Shown here one piece after another: positions 1 through 8,885 of a stretch of DNA of 64,000 bases (the first letter of the stretch is position 1; the number at the start of each line of letters is the position of its first letter). The notes below the pieces were generated by a model that saw only the letters and a list, made by a program, of their open reading frames with translations, had not been told where the DNA came from and searched no databases. Origin of the DNA: Patiriisocius marinus (lineage in GTDB: Bacteria; Bacteroidota; Bacteroidia; Flavobacteriales; Flavobacteriaceae). The stretch lies in the NCBI RefSeq assembly GCF_008974325.1, contig NZ_BKCG01000003.1:186001-250000 (forward strand). Reading direction: 5' to 3'. A program made the position numbers and the translations under genes.

Positions 1-630
1 AAGAACGCAAATAACAAACAGAAAGGTGCTGTTATTGGTGCTACCGGTGGTGCTGTTTTAGGAGCAATTCTAGGAAACAACATAGGTAAAGGTGGTAATG
101 GTGAAATTGGAGCCGTTATAGGGGGAGTAGTAGGTGGTGGTGCTGGTGTCCTTATTGGAAATAAAATGGATAAACAAGCACAACAAATTGAAACTGAAAT
201 TCCTGGTGCAAAAGTAGAACGTGTGGACGATGGTATTGTGGTAACGTTTGATGAAAATAGTGGTGTCTACTTTGACACTGCTAAATATAACATTAACGCA
301 GCATCAAAAGCTACTTTAGACAAGTTATCTGGTGTTTTAAAAGAGTATGTTGATACTAATGTACTTGTTGTAGGACATACTGATAGTGTAGGTAGTGACG
401 AAAATAATATGACTTTATCTAAAAATAGAGCTTATGCTGTAACAAACTATTTTACAGGAACCAAAGGGATGAATGCTTCTCGATTTACAACAAATTGGTA
501 CGGTGAACAAACACCAGTAGGAGATAACAATACTGCCGAAGGTAGAGCTGAAAATCGTAGAGTGAACATAGTAATAGTTCCAAATGAAAAAATGAAAAGT
601 GACGCTGAAAAAGAAGCAAATGGAAACTAA
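1..630 (+). CDS. OmpA family protein with glycine zipper, 5' truncated
   Basis: The reading frame is open from the first base, so the start lies outside the window; an internal ATG at 166 is not the real start. Residues about 8-50 are a glycine-rich membrane-spanning zipper (repeated GAVIG/GGAVLG-like units). The rest is an OmpA C-terminal peptidoglycan-binding domain containing GHTDSVGSDENN and a downstream NRRVNIVI strand. Proteins of this layout sit in the outer membrane and tether it to peptidoglycan. A lipoprotein signal is expected upstream but cannot be seen. A strong hairpin terminator follows the stop, so the gene is transcriptionally separate from the cluster at 720. Family assignment is secure; the specific role is not known. 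Confidence 0.9.
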   Translation, partial: KNANNKQKGAVIGATGGAVLGAILGNNIGKGGNGEIGAVIGGVVGGGAGVLIGNKMDKQAQQIETEIPGAKVERVDDGIVVTFDENSGVYFDTAKYNINAASKATLDKLSGVLKEYVDTNVLVVGHTDSVGSDENNMTLSKNRAYAVTNYFTGTKGMNASRFTTNWYGEQTPVGDNNTAEGRAENRRVNIVIVPNEKMKSDAEKEANGN

Positions 631-655
631 ATAGTTTTATTTGTAATATATTATT

Positions 656-689
656 AAACCCATTCATAAAGTTTTGTGAATGGGTTTTT
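656..689 (+). terminator. Rho-independent terminator after the OmpA gene
   Basis: Inverted repeat AACCCATTCA / TGAATGGGTT with a short loop, followed by a run of six T. It ends the OmpA transcript and makes the GTG at 693 an unlikely start for the next gene. Confidence 0.85.
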
Positions 690-719
690 TATGTGCCATA
701 CAATCCCGAAATTAGAGCA

Positions 720-1865
720 ATGATAAAACTAACGCATTTTGATGTATTAATTATTGGAGGAGGACTTGCAGGTTTAAGTACCGCAATCCATCTTTCAAAA
801 CAAAACGTAAAGGTGTTGGTTATTGAAAAACAAAAATATCCACATCATAAGGTTTGTGGTGAATACGTTTCTAACGAGGTATTGCCATATCTCAAACAAT
901 TAGGCGTTAATCCACTTTATCATAATGCTGCTGAAATATCTAAATTCAAAATAACTGATACGTTTAATATTGAAATAGATGTACAGTTAGATCTTGGTGG
1001 TTTTGGGATAAGTAGATTTTCATTAGATGCTATTCTGTATGATGAAGCTAGAAAAAATTCGGAATTCATCTTCGATACTGTCACTAGTATTACATACGAA
1101 GTAAATGATATTTCTAAAAAATCTATATTTTCTGTGCTAACAAGTGCTAATTCTCTGTATACAGCAGATTATGTTGTAGGGTCTTTTGGAAAACGAAGCA
1201 ATTTAGATAAATCACTTAATAGAACATTCATTCAAAAAAAAACTCCTTGGATGGCAGTAAAAGGGCATTATACTTATGAAATGCCAAACAACCAAGTTCA
1301 ACTACATAATTTTAAAGGAGGCTATTGCGGACTCTCTAAAACGGAAACAGGACAGGTCAACGCTTGTTACCTCTCTAAAGTTTCAGCTTTTAAAAAATAT
1401 AAAAGTATAAAAGCATTTCAGAAAGAACATCTATCAAAAAACAAACATCTTAAGCATTTCTTTGAAACTGCAGTTCCTGTGTTTGAAAAACCCTTAACTA
1501 TTAGTCAGATTTCATTTGAGAATAAAGAACCGATATCTAACCATATATTTATGCTAGGAGATAGTGCAGGTTTAATCCATCCACTTTGTGGAAATGGAAT
1601 GGCTATGGCAATACATAGCGCCAAAATTTTTAGTGAATTATATTTAAAATCTAGGAACGAATCTAGTGATAGTAGACAGTGGCTAGAGGATAACTATGCT
1701 TTAAAATGGAATAATGCATTTCAAAAAAGATTAAAAGCGGGGAGTGTTATACAGCGTATTTTACTTAATGAAACATCATCTAAAATAGGACTAAAAATAG
1801 CGAGTGTATTTCCTCAAATAGTACCTTCAATTATAAAAAAAACGCATGGCAGCCCAATGATATGA
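720..1865 (+). CDS. FAD-dependent oxidoreductase (geranylgeranyl reductase/hydroxylase-like)
   Basis: The first gene of the polyketide/lipid cluster. The N-terminus carries the dinucleotide-binding loop GGGLAG (residues 13-18, counted from 720), then ...IEKQKYPHHKVCGEYVS, a typical segment of the geranylgeranyl-reductase/FAD hydroxylase group. The second FAD motif GDSAGLIHPLCGNGMAMAI is near the end. Length 381 aa is normal. The open frame extends to a GTG at 693, but that codon abuts the upstream terminator and adds residues before the first beta strand, so ATG 720 is preferred. The stop overlaps the methyltransferase start (ATGA, 1862-1865), implying translational coupling. A likely role is redox tailoring (hydroxylation or reduction) of the product of the type III synthase; the substrate is not known. 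Confidence 0.85.
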   Translation: MIKLTHFDVLIIGGGLAGLSTAIHLSKQNVKVLVIEKQKYPHHKVCGEYVSNEVLPYLKQLGVNPLYHNAAEISKFKITDTFNIEIDVQLDLGGFGISRFSLDAILYDEARKNSEFIFDTVTSITYEVNDISKKSIFSVLTSANSLYTADYVVGSFGKRSNLDKSLNRTFIQKKTPWMAVKGHYTYEMPNNQVQLHNFKGGYCGLSKTETGQVNACYLSKVSAFKKYKSIKAFQKEHLSKNKHLKHFFETAVPVFEKPLTISQISFENKEPISNHIFMLGDSAGLIHPLCGNGMAMAIHSAKIFSELYLKSRNESSDSRQWLEDNYALKWNNAFQKRLKAGSVIQRILLNETSSKIGLKIASVFPQIVPSIIKKTHGSPMI

Positions 1866-2575
1866 TAAAAATTTCAGATACATATCGCTCAACACAAGAA
1901 GAGATTATGGACGACTTTGCTCTTCAAGGCAAGGAGTTAGAACTATTGCTTAATGATTTAAAGCGTGTTAATAAATTATTGGGTGGGAATGCTATCACTA
2001 TTAATGGATTAAAAAAAATATTGACTCATAAGCAAAGTGGACAAATAACAATTGTTGATGTAGGATGTGGTGATGGCGAGTTGTTAAGACAATGTGCAAA
2101 ATTCACTCGTAAAAAAGGATGGGACTGCTTATTTATTGGTATTGATGCTAATGAACATATATTAAAAACTGCAGAAGAACGATCGACAAGTTTCCCTGAA
2201 ATTTCATATAAAATAATGAATGTACTTTCGCCTAAAATTAAAGAAATTTCTGCAGATGTATTTTTATGCACCTTGTTTTTACATCATTTTAAAAACGAAC
2301 AAATATCTCAAGTTTTAAATAATTTTATGAAACAAGCAAAAATAGGAGTTGTTGTTAATGACTTAGAAAGAAGTAAAATAGCCTTTACTTTATTCAAACT
2401 ATTTAGTACTATCTTTATAAAAACACGCATTGCAAAACACGATGGTTTGGTGTCTGTAGCTCGTGGGTTTAAAAAGAATGAATTGTTTAAAATTTCAGAA
2501 AAAATAGCATTTAATAATCAAACTATTCAATGGAAATGGGCTTTCAGATTTCAATGGATTCTCTTTAAAAAATAA
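1862..2575 (+). CDS. Class I SAM-dependent methyltransferase
   Basis: 237 aa. Motif I is VDVGCGDGELL (residues about 65-75), followed by the acidic strand-2 segment FIGIDAN and the post-motif DVFLCTLFLHHF, the standard Rossmann methyltransferase layout. The start overlaps the FAD oxidoreductase stop by four bases. The type III polyketide synthase begins five bases after its stop. In such clusters this class usually O- or C-methylates a phenolic or quinone ring; that is inference from context. No signal peptide, so cytoplasmic. Confidence 0.85.
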   Translation: MIKISDTYRSTQEEIMDDFALQGKELELLLNDLKRVNKLLGGNAITINGLKKILTHKQSGQITIVDVGCGDGELLRQCAKFTRKKGWDCLFIGIDANEHILKTAEERSTSFPEISYKIMNVLSPKIKEISADVFLCTLFLHHFKNEQISQVLNNFMKQAKIGVVVNDLERSKIAFTLFKLFSTIFIKTRIAKHDGLVSVARGFKKNELFKISEKIAFNNQTIQWKWAFRFQWILFKK

Positions 2576-2580
2576 CCCTA

Positions 2581-3633
2581 ATGGCTGTAAAGATAACAAC
2601 GGTTGCTACGCAATTACCACCATATTCTAGAAATACTGAAGATATCATTCCGTTTGTAAAAGAATGGATGTCTAGTCAGGATTCAAGATACCAAAGAAAG
2701 GTTATAAAACTTTTTGAAGGCGCAGGTGTAGATAAACGCTATAGTATTATGGATCCAATCGAGGTGTTTACAAACCCAAGTTTTGAAGCTAGAAACGATA
2801 TATATTCTAGAGAAGTTCAAAAACTAGGAAAAAGAGCGATGCTGAAAGCGCTAACAAAAGCTTCATGGAAGGCAACAGATATTGATTTTTTAATAACAGT
2901 AAGTTGCACAGGCATCATGATACCTAGCGTAGATGCATATTTAATAAATGACTTACAACTAAGGCAAGATGTTGTGAGGCTTCCGGTGACAGAAATGGGT
3001 TGTGCCGCTGGAGTTTCGGGGATAATTTATGCTCAAAATTTCTTAAAAGCAAATCCTGGAAAAAGAGCTGCTGTAGTGGCAATTGAAGCTCCCACAGCAA
3101 CATTTCAATTAGAGGATTATTCGATGACTAATGTAGTTAGTGCTGCCATTTTTGGTGATGGTGCTGCCTGTGTATTACTATCTTCAAACAAAGAAGATTC
3201 AGGTGCCGAAATACTAGCCGAAGAAATGTATCACTTCTATAATGCTACATCATTAATGGGATTTAAGCTTGTAAATACAGGGCTTCAAATGATTCTAGAT
3301 AAAGAAGTTCCACAAACAATTAGCAATCATTTTCCAAATATTGTACATCCTTTTCTAGAAAAAGCAGGAAAAACTATCGCTGAAGTTGATCATTTAATTT
3401 TTCATCCAGGCGGAAAAAAAATAGTACAAACGGTGGAAGAACTTTTTGGAAGTTTAGGCAAAAATATAGATGACACAAAAGAAGTACTCAGACTCTATGG
3501 AAATATGAGTAGTGCAACAGTGCTGTATGTTCTTGAACGATTTATGGACAGAGGGGTAGCTCCTGGAGAACTTGGTTTGATGTTGAGTTTTGGGCCTGGT
3601 TTTTCAGCACAGCGAGTATTGCTGAAATTTTAA
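2581..3633 (+). CDS. Type III polyketide synthase (chalcone/stilbene synthase family)
   Basis: 350 aa, the usual length. The catalytic triad can be placed: Cys141 in EMGCAAG, His275 in FHPGGKK, Asn308 in LYGNMSSAT. The GFGPG-type loop appears as SFGPGFS near the C-terminus. Such enzymes act without an ACP domain of their own and extend an acyl starter with malonyl-CoA before cyclising it to a pyrone, resorcinol or phloroglucinol. Neighbouring genes provide a dedicated fatty-acid-like elongation set and an ACP, so the starter is probably a fatty acyl group made by the cluster. Family call is firm; the product (alkylresorcinol, alkylpyrone or a derived quinone) is inference. Confidence 0.93.
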   Translation: MAVKITTVATQLPPYSRNTEDIIPFVKEWMSSQDSRYQRKVIKLFEGAGVDKRYSIMDPIEVFTNPSFEARNDIYSREVQKLGKRAMLKALTKASWKATDIDFLITVSCTGIMIPSVDAYLINDLQLRQDVVRLPVTEMGCAAGVSGIIYAQNFLKANPGKRAAVVAIEAPTATFQLEDYSMTNVVSAAIFGDGAACVLLSSNKEDSGAEILAEEMYHFYNATSLMGFKLVNTGLQMILDKEVPQTISNHFPNIVHPFLEKAGKTIAEVDHLIFHPGGKKIVQTVEELFGSLGKNIDDTKEVLRLYGNMSSATVLYVLERFMDRGVAPGELGLMLSFGPGFSAQRVLLKF

Positions 3634-3643
3634 AAATCTAACT

Positions 3644-4417
3644 ATGGTTAATAAGACTAATAAATATGCTTTAATTTTAGGGGGAAGTAGCGGTTTAGGG
3701 CTTGCTACGGCTCATAAATTAGCTAAACACGGATATAACTTAATTCTAATCTATCGAGCTAGACGAAGTGATAGAGATACCTTAACGCAAGAATTTGAAT
3801 TAATGAAATCTCATAATGTTTCAGTTACTGCGTTTAATAAAGACGCTTTGAAAACAGAAGTAATTAATGAAATTTTAACCGAATTAAATGACATTAAAAT
3901 TTCAGTATTAGTCCATAGCATAGCGAAAGGGACATTAAAACCACTGTTAAATGAAGCAAACCAAACATTGACTAAAGAAGATCTTGATATTACCATTCAC
4001 GCAATGGGGACAAGCTGGTGGCAATGGACACGAGCAATTATCGATAACAATATGTTTGCTAGCGATGTAAGAAATATTGCTTTCACTAGTGAAGGTAATA
4101 ATACCGTTTGGCAAGGTTACGGAGCTGTTTCTGCCGCAAAGGTTACCTTAGAAGCATTAATGCGTCAAATGGCCATTGAATTAGCCCCATTGGGTATAAA
4201 AACAAATTGTATTCAAGCTGGAGCAACTCAAACTTTATCATTTAAAATGATTCCAGGTAATGAGCACATTGCTGAAATGTCACTAAAAAGAAACCCTTTT
4301 AATAGAATGACCACACCAGAAGACGTTGCCAACTCAGTGTATTTGCTTTGTAAAGATGAAGCAAACTGGATAAATGGAAACGTACTAAAAGTTGATGGAG
4401 GCGAAAGTTTACGATAA
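3644..4417 (+). CDS. Short-chain dehydrogenase of the enoyl-ACP reductase (FabI/FabL) type
   Basis: 257 aa SDR. The cofactor loop is GGSSGLG (residues 13-19). The catalytic pair has Tyr159 and Lys166 with six residues between (YGAVSAAK); this Y-x6-K spacing marks enoyl-ACP reductases, whereas ketoreductases use Y-x3-K. The C-terminal segment WINGNVLKVDGG is standard. It begins ten bases after the type III synthase and is followed by the dehydratase, fitting a fatty-acid-like reductive loop. It could instead reduce another unsaturated intermediate. No separate ketoreductase is seen in the cluster. Confidence 0.82.
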   Translation: MVNKTNKYALILGGSSGLGLATAHKLAKHGYNLILIYRARRSDRDTLTQEFELMKSHNVSVTAFNKDALKTEVINEILTELNDIKISVLVHSIAKGTLKPLLNEANQTLTKEDLDITIHAMGTSWWQWTRAIIDNNMFASDVRNIAFTSEGNNTVWQGYGAVSAAKVTLEALMRQMAIELAPLGIKTNCIQAGATQTLSFKMIPGNEHIAEMSLKRNPFNRMTTPEDVANSVYLLCKDEANWINGNVLKVDGGESLR

Positions 4418-4426
4418 TATACAAAT

Positions 4427-4858
4427 ATGCAAATCACACTTGAAGAAATTCGTTCTAAACTCCCATATACCAAGCCGTTTTTATTTGTTGATGGCTTAAC
4501 ACGTGTGGACGAAAATGGGGTTGAAGGTTTTTATACATTTAATAAAAATGCCGAGTTTTATAAAGGACATTTTAAAGACAACCCAATTACTCCAGGAGTA
4601 TTATTAACAGAGTGTATGGCTCAAATAGGCGTTGTTTGCTTGGGTATTTTTTTATTAGGAAACGCTACAGATCAAACTAAAATAGCTTTATCAAATCAAC
4701 ATATAGATTTTTTAAAAGCAGTAATGCCAGGAGAGAAGGTGCAAGTGGTTTCTGAGAAAGTATATTTTAGATTTGGTAAACTTAAATGTAAGGTGCGTAT
4801 GTTAAATGAAGCTAATGAAACCGTTGCTCTTGGAGAAATAAGTGGAATGATTGTATAG
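4427..4858 (+). CDS. 3-hydroxyacyl-ACP dehydratase, FabZ-like hot-dog fold
   Basis: 143 aa. The FabZ signature is present as GHFKDNPITPGVLLTECMAQ, giving the catalytic His48 and Glu62. The enzyme removes water from 3-hydroxyacyl-ACP. It lies nine bases after the reductase and 20 before the ketosynthase, in a same-strand run, so it belongs to the cluster's acyl-chain module rather than to primary fatty acid synthesis. Primary-metabolism copies elsewhere in the genome would be expected. Confidence 0.88.
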   Translation: MQITLEEIRSKLPYTKPFLFVDGLTRVDENGVEGFYTFNKNAEFYKGHFKDNPITPGVLLTECMAQIGVVCLGIFLLGNATDQTKIALSNQHIDFLKAVMPGEKVQVVSEKVYFRFGKLKCKVRMLNEANETVALGEISGMIV

Positions 4859-4878
4859 TATTTTAATACCTAGACTAG

Positions 4879-6150
4879 ATGAAAAATAGAGTTGTAATTA
4901 CAGGAATGGGAGTTTGTGCACCTAACGGTGTGGGTCTTGAGACCTTTACCGAAGCATTAAAAAATGGAACCTCAGGAATTACACATCATCAGTTATTAAA
5001 AGATTTAAATTTCTCTTGCCAAATAGGTGGAATCCCTAAAATTTCAGAAGAAAAAAAGAGGGAGTATTTCACTGATTTACAACTTAGAAACTTCAATGCA
5101 AGCGGAATTCTTTATGGAATAATTGCTGGAATGGATGCTTTAAATGATTCTGGTTTAAGTATTGCAAATCAAGAGGATGAACCTAATTGGGATTTAGGAA
5201 TTGTATTTGGTGTGGCTACAAGTGGTGTGGAAAAATTCAGAGAATCAATTTATAAGTTGGATGAAGGGAAAGTTCGTAGATTAGGTAGCACCGCAGTAGC
5301 TCAAACTATGACAAGTGGTGTAAGTGCATATTTGACTGGGATGATAGGTGCAGGAAATAGTGTAACTACAAACTCGTCTGCCTGTGCAACAGGAACGGAG
5401 GCTATTTTAATGGGTTATGAGCGTATAGCTAATGGCCAAGCAACACAAATGTTGTGTGGAAGTACTGGTGAAGATGGCCCATATATTTGGGGTGGTTTTG
5501 ATGCTATGAAAGTGATTAGTTATAAGTTTAATCATAATCCAGAGTCTGGTTCACGGCCTATGGATAGTGATGCTTCGGGTTTTGTACCTGGAAGTGGAGC
5601 AGGTGCGATGCTTTTAGAATCTTTAGAAAGTGCTCATGCACGAGGAGCGAAAATTTATGCAGAAATTTTAGGTGGTTCTGTAAATAGTGGAGGACATCGA
5701 CAAGGTGGTAGTATGACTGCACCCAATGCAACAGCAGTTAGAAAATGTATTAGTAAAGCTCTTGAAAACAGTACTATTGATGCTTCGGAAATTGATTACA
5801 TCAATGGTCATTTAACTGCTACAGTTAAAGATCCTGAAGAAATTAAAAACTGGACTATTGCACTAAAAAGAAAAGGGGAAAATTTTCCATATATAAATTC
5901 GCTTAAAAGCCTTACGGGTCATTGTTTAGCAGCAAGTGGAAGTATTGAAAGTGTTGCAACAGTATTACAAATGAAGCACAATTTTATCTTCGGGAATAAG
6001 AATTGTGAGAATCTTCATCCTTCGATAGCTTCATTAATTTCAAGTGATAGCGTACCAACTGAGAAAATTTCAGCAACTATAAAAACAGCAATAAAGGCTA
6101 GTTTTGGTTTTGGAGATGTGAATGCGTGTATTATCTTTAGAAAATATTAG
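4879..6150 (+). CDS. Beta-ketoacyl-ACP synthase II-like
   Basis: 423 aa thiolase-fold condensing enzyme. The Cys-His-His triad of KAS I/II is visible: Cys169 in NSSACATGTE, His311 in INGHLTATVKD, His348 in SLTGHCLAASG. In the usual FabF motif the second histidine lies in GTSTPxxD; here the threonine-rich segment reads GHLTATVKD, a variant typical of cluster-borne enzymes. It would extend ACP-bound chains with malonyl-ACP to make the starter for the type III synthase. The ACP gene follows after 24 bases. Confidence 0.9.
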   Translation: MKNRVVITGMGVCAPNGVGLETFTEALKNGTSGITHHQLLKDLNFSCQIGGIPKISEEKKREYFTDLQLRNFNASGILYGIIAGMDALNDSGLSIANQEDEPNWDLGIVFGVATSGVEKFRESIYKLDEGKVRRLGSTAVAQTMTSGVSAYLTGMIGAGNSVTTNSSACATGTEAILMGYERIANGQATQMLCGSTGEDGPYIWGGFDAMKVISYKFNHNPESGSRPMDSDASGFVPGSGAGAMLLESLESAHARGAKIYAEILGGSVNSGGHRQGGSMTAPNATAVRKCISKALENSTIDASEIDYINGHLTATVKDPEEIKNWTIALKRKGENFPYINSLKSLTGHCLAASGSIESVATVLQMKHNFIFGNKNCENLHPSIASLISSDSVPTEKISATIKTAIKASFGFGDVNACIIFRKY

Positions 6151-6174
6151 CAAGACAAAATTTCAATATATTTT

Positions 6175-6426
6175 ATGACTTCAGAAGCTATATTTAAACA
6201 ACTAATCCCAATTATTTCAACCTATTTACCTGAAGACGTGTCTAAAGATACTATTCAGTTAGACAGTGACTTAACAGCAGAGTTAAATATTAATTCGGCA
6301 CATTTAGTAGATGTTGTTTTAGATGTTGAAGACGCTTTTGAAATTGAATTTGCAAATGCAGACATGGAAAAGCTTAGAACTGTAAACGACGCTATTTCAA
6401 TAATACAAACTAAACTAACCAATTAA
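6175..6426 (+). CDS. Acyl carrier protein
   Basis: 83 aa acidic helical protein. The phosphopantetheine site is Ser41 in ELNINSAHLVDV, a variant of the common DSL motif in which Asn precedes and Ala follows the serine. The downstream helix DVEDAFEIEF is typical of carrier proteins. The variant recognition helix suggests an ACP dedicated to the ketosynthase and dehydratase of this cluster. It is the last gene with an evident biosynthetic role before TerC. Confidence 0.9.
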   Translation: MTSEAIFKQLIPIISTYLPEDVSKDTIQLDSDLTAELNINSAHLVDVVLDVEDAFEIEFANADMEKLRTVNDAISIIQTKLTN

Positions 6427-6436
6427 ACGACCCAAC

Positions 6437-7204
6437 ATGGAAGGACTTTTTACCCTTGAAAACTTTATTACCCTCGGACTTTTAACAATGCTACAAGCAG
6501 TTTTAGGTTTAGATAACTTGTTATATATTTCTCTAGAATCTAAGCGAGCTCCTATTGAGGAGCAAGCACGTGTGCGTAAATTGGGTATTGGTTTAGCTAT
6601 TGTATTACGTTTAGTTTTACTATTTGTATTGCTTCAATTAATAGCACTTTTTCAAGATCCTTTATTTGGTTTTCATTGGGAAGGAATAGTGGAAGGTGAG
6701 TTTAATATACATAGTTTGATTGTCCTTTTTGGAGGAGCATTCATAATGTATACAGCTGTAAAGGAAATTATGCATATGATGCAATTAGATATTCATGACA
6801 CTGAGGAACAAAAACCTAAAAGTGTTAATATGATTATTGTTTCAATCGTAATTATGAATCTTGTATTCTCGTTCGATTCTATTTTAGGAGCTATTGCGTT
6901 AACAGATGTATTTTGGGTAATGGCCGTGGCAATTGTTATAGGTGGATTACTTATGATATGGTTAAGTGGAAAAGTAACAGAATTCCTTAAAAAGAACCGT
7001 ATGTATGAGGTTTTGGGTTTATTTATTCTTTTAATTGTAGGAATTATGCTACTTTCAGAAGGTGGACATATTGCTGAACTTCAACTTTTTGGAAATCATA
7101 TTACTCCTATGAGTAAGACCACATTTTACTTTGTAATCGCAGTACTTGTTATTGTTGACCTTATTCAAAGTAAATACCAGAAAAACCTAAACAAACAACT
7201 ATAA
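6437..7204 (+). CDS. TerC family integral membrane protein
   Basis: 255 aa with about seven hydrophobic segments. The N-terminal LTMLQAVLGLDNLLYISLES and the internal SFDSILGAI match the two acidic transmembrane motifs of TerC/Alx proteins, implicated in metal ion (often manganese) homeostasis and tellurite resistance. It starts ten bases after the ACP stop and its stop overlaps the next start by one base (7204), so it may be transcribed with the polyketide cluster. No functional link is evident. A second, longer TerC protein is at 8886-9842. Confidence 0.85.
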   Translation: MEGLFTLENFITLGLLTMLQAVLGLDNLLYISLESKRAPIEEQARVRKLGIGLAIVLRLVLLFVLLQLIALFQDPLFGFHWEGIVEGEFNIHSLIVLFGGAFIMYTAVKEIMHMMQLDIHDTEEQKPKSVNMIIVSIVIMNLVFSFDSILGAIALTDVFWVMAVAIVIGGLLMIWLSGKVTEFLKKNRMYEVLGLFILLIVGIMLLSEGGHIAELQLFGNHITPMSKTTFYFVIAVLVIVDLIQSKYQKNLNKQL

Positions 7205-8418
7205 TGTTTAATAACCCTTTTCCTAACCGAAAACCGTCAGTTCTTGCTGTAAAGCTTTCGGCTAAAGGAGAACGTAGTGTTCGTTCAGAACATCCTTGGA
7301 TATTTAGTGATAGCATTGAAAGTGTCAATAAAACTGGTACGGCAGGAGATATTGCTGTAATATTTAGTCATTCAAAAAATAAACCAATGGGTGTAGGATT
7401 GTATGATCCAGATTCGCCTATCGCTATTAAAATGGTGCATCACGGAGGTGGAGCAAAACTTGATGAGGAGTTTTTTCAAGAAAAAATAAATAGCGCTTTT
7501 GCTTTAAGAAGAACACTTTTACAGACTCATACCAATAGCTATAGACTTCTTTTTGGAGAGAATGATGGTTTTCCAGGTTTTATCGCTGATATATATGCTG
7601 AAGTGCTTGTTGTTAAATTATATAGTGAAATTTGGCTGCCTTATTTAGAAACAATTTGCACGCAACTTCTGGAGGTTTCTAAAGCCGAAACGCTCGTGCT
7701 TAGATTGAGTCGAAAATTACAGCAAAGTAAAGCCCATAATTTGAAAGATGGAATGGTGCTCTTCGGAAAATTGAAGAATGAAACTATCGTTTTTAAAGAA
7801 CATGGGGTTAATTTTTCTGCTAATGTTATTAAAGGACATAAAACAGGATACTTTTTAGACCACAGGAACAACCGAAAGTTAGTAGGAGAACTAAGTAAAG
7901 GAAAGACCGTTTTAGACGTTTTTAGCTATGCTGGAGGATTTTCAGTTCACGCATTAGCAAGGGGAGCTACCTCCGTTACTAGCTTAGATATTAGTGAGCA
8001 GGCATTACAACTTGCTTTAGCAAACGGTAAATTAAATAGTTATAAAGGAACACATAAGATAATTGCTGGCGATGCTTTTAAAGAAATGGAGCTTCTTATT
8101 ATAAACAAACAACGATTTGATGTAGTAATAATTGATCCACCAAGTTTTGCCAAAAGTGAAAAAGAGATTGTGCTTGCTTTAAAAAAGTACAAGCAATTAG
8201 CGCAATTAGGAGTAAAACTAACAAATAAAGGAGGTTTACTTGTTTTGGCTTCTTGTAGCTCAAGGGTGACTAGTAAAGCATTCTTCAATTTAAATACTGA
8301 AATGTTAGACGCTTCTAAACGTACTTATAACCTTATTAAGAAAACATTTCACGATAGTGATCATCCTATATCATTTCCTGAAGGAGCCTATTTAAAATGT
8401 GGTTATTACAGATTTTAA
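7204..8418 (+). CDS. rlmI: Class I SAM-dependent rRNA large-subunit methyltransferase, RlmI-like
   Basis: 404 aa. An N-terminal PUA domain (about residues 12-90, with RSEHPWIFSDSI) is followed by a Rossmann methyltransferase domain: motif I VLDVFSYAGGFSVHALA, motif IV IIDPPSFAKS, and a conserved Cys in VLASCSS. This layout is that of RlmI (YccW), which makes 5-methylcytosine in 23S rRNA. The start codon shares its A with the TerC stop. The gene ends at a strong bidirectional terminator shared with hpf. The exact modified base is assumed from the family. Confidence 0.85.
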   Translation: MFNNPFPNRKPSVLAVKLSAKGERSVRSEHPWIFSDSIESVNKTGTAGDIAVIFSHSKNKPMGVGLYDPDSPIAIKMVHHGGGAKLDEEFFQEKINSAFALRRTLLQTHTNSYRLLFGENDGFPGFIADIYAEVLVVKLYSEIWLPYLETICTQLLEVSKAETLVLRLSRKLQQSKAHNLKDGMVLFGKLKNETIVFKEHGVNFSANVIKGHKTGYFLDHRNNRKLVGELSKGKTVLDVFSYAGGFSVHALARGATSVTSLDISEQALQLALANGKLNSYKGTHKIIAGDAFKEMELLIINKQRFDVVIIDPPSFAKSEKEIVLALKKYKQLAQLGVKLTNKGGLLVLASCSSRVTSKAFFNLNTEMLDASKRTYNLIKKTFHDSDHPISFPEGAYLKCGYYRF

Positions 8419-8439
8419 ATTATTAAAATTTCAACATAA

Positions 8440-8474
8440 AAAAAGCCTTGACTAATTCATAGTCAAGGCTTTTT
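8440..8474. terminator. Bidirectional terminator between rlmI and hpf
   Basis: Perfect 14-bp inverted repeat: arms 8440-8453 (AAAAAGCCTTGACT) and 8461-8474, loop of seven bases, with A and T runs at either end, so it can terminate transcription from both convergent genes. Confidence 0.92.
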
Positions 8475-8490
8475 ACTTTTACTTATAATA

Positions 8491-8793
8491 TTAATGCGCT
8501 TGCATTTTATCCTTTCGTTTTTGTAGTTGCGTTTTAACATCTCCTACAGTTTTAGCAATTGCACTTTCAAAAGCACCTGTATTTGATGAGGCAAAAATGG
8601 TAGTACCAGGAACATTCACTCTAATTTCGCAAATCATTCCTTTTTCTGGAGAACTTGTTTTTTCAGTTTTAAAGTAGACATCACTACCTACCATAAAATC
8701 GTATTTATCTTCAAGCTTATTAAGCTTCTCAGAAGCCATTGCCTCTAATCTTTTGCTTGCTGCTACGTCTTTGTATTCGAAATTTATGTTCAT
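8491..8793 (-). CDS. hpf: Ribosome hibernation promotion factor, short HPF/YfiA type
   Basis: 100 aa, the short form. The sequence begins MNINFEYKDVAASKRLEAMA and contains the beta-alpha-beta S30AE pattern including CEIRVNVPGTTIFAS and the helix FESAIAKTVGDVKTQLQKRK. These proteins bind the ribosomal decoding region and promote inactive ribosome dimers in stationary phase. It is a single gene convergent with rlmI and well separated (92 bp) from the downstream terC-like gene on its 5' side. Confidence 0.88.
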   Translation of the reverse strand: MNINFEYKDVAASKRLEAMASEKLNKLEDKYDFMVGSDVYFKTEKTSSPEKGMICEIRVNVPGTTIFASSNTGAFESAIAKTVGDVKTQLQKRKDKMQAH

Positions 8794-8885
8794 AGTCTTT
8801 TCGTTTTAAATTATAACTTAAAGATACGAGACAATTTTTTGTAATAAAAAATTTTAATAGATTATTATGATATTCATTTTAACTT

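Noticed and set aside
693-719. Longer start (GTG) for the FAD oxidoreductase
   Set aside because: It touches the upstream terminator and adds residues before the nucleotide-binding strand; ATG 720 fits the family start.
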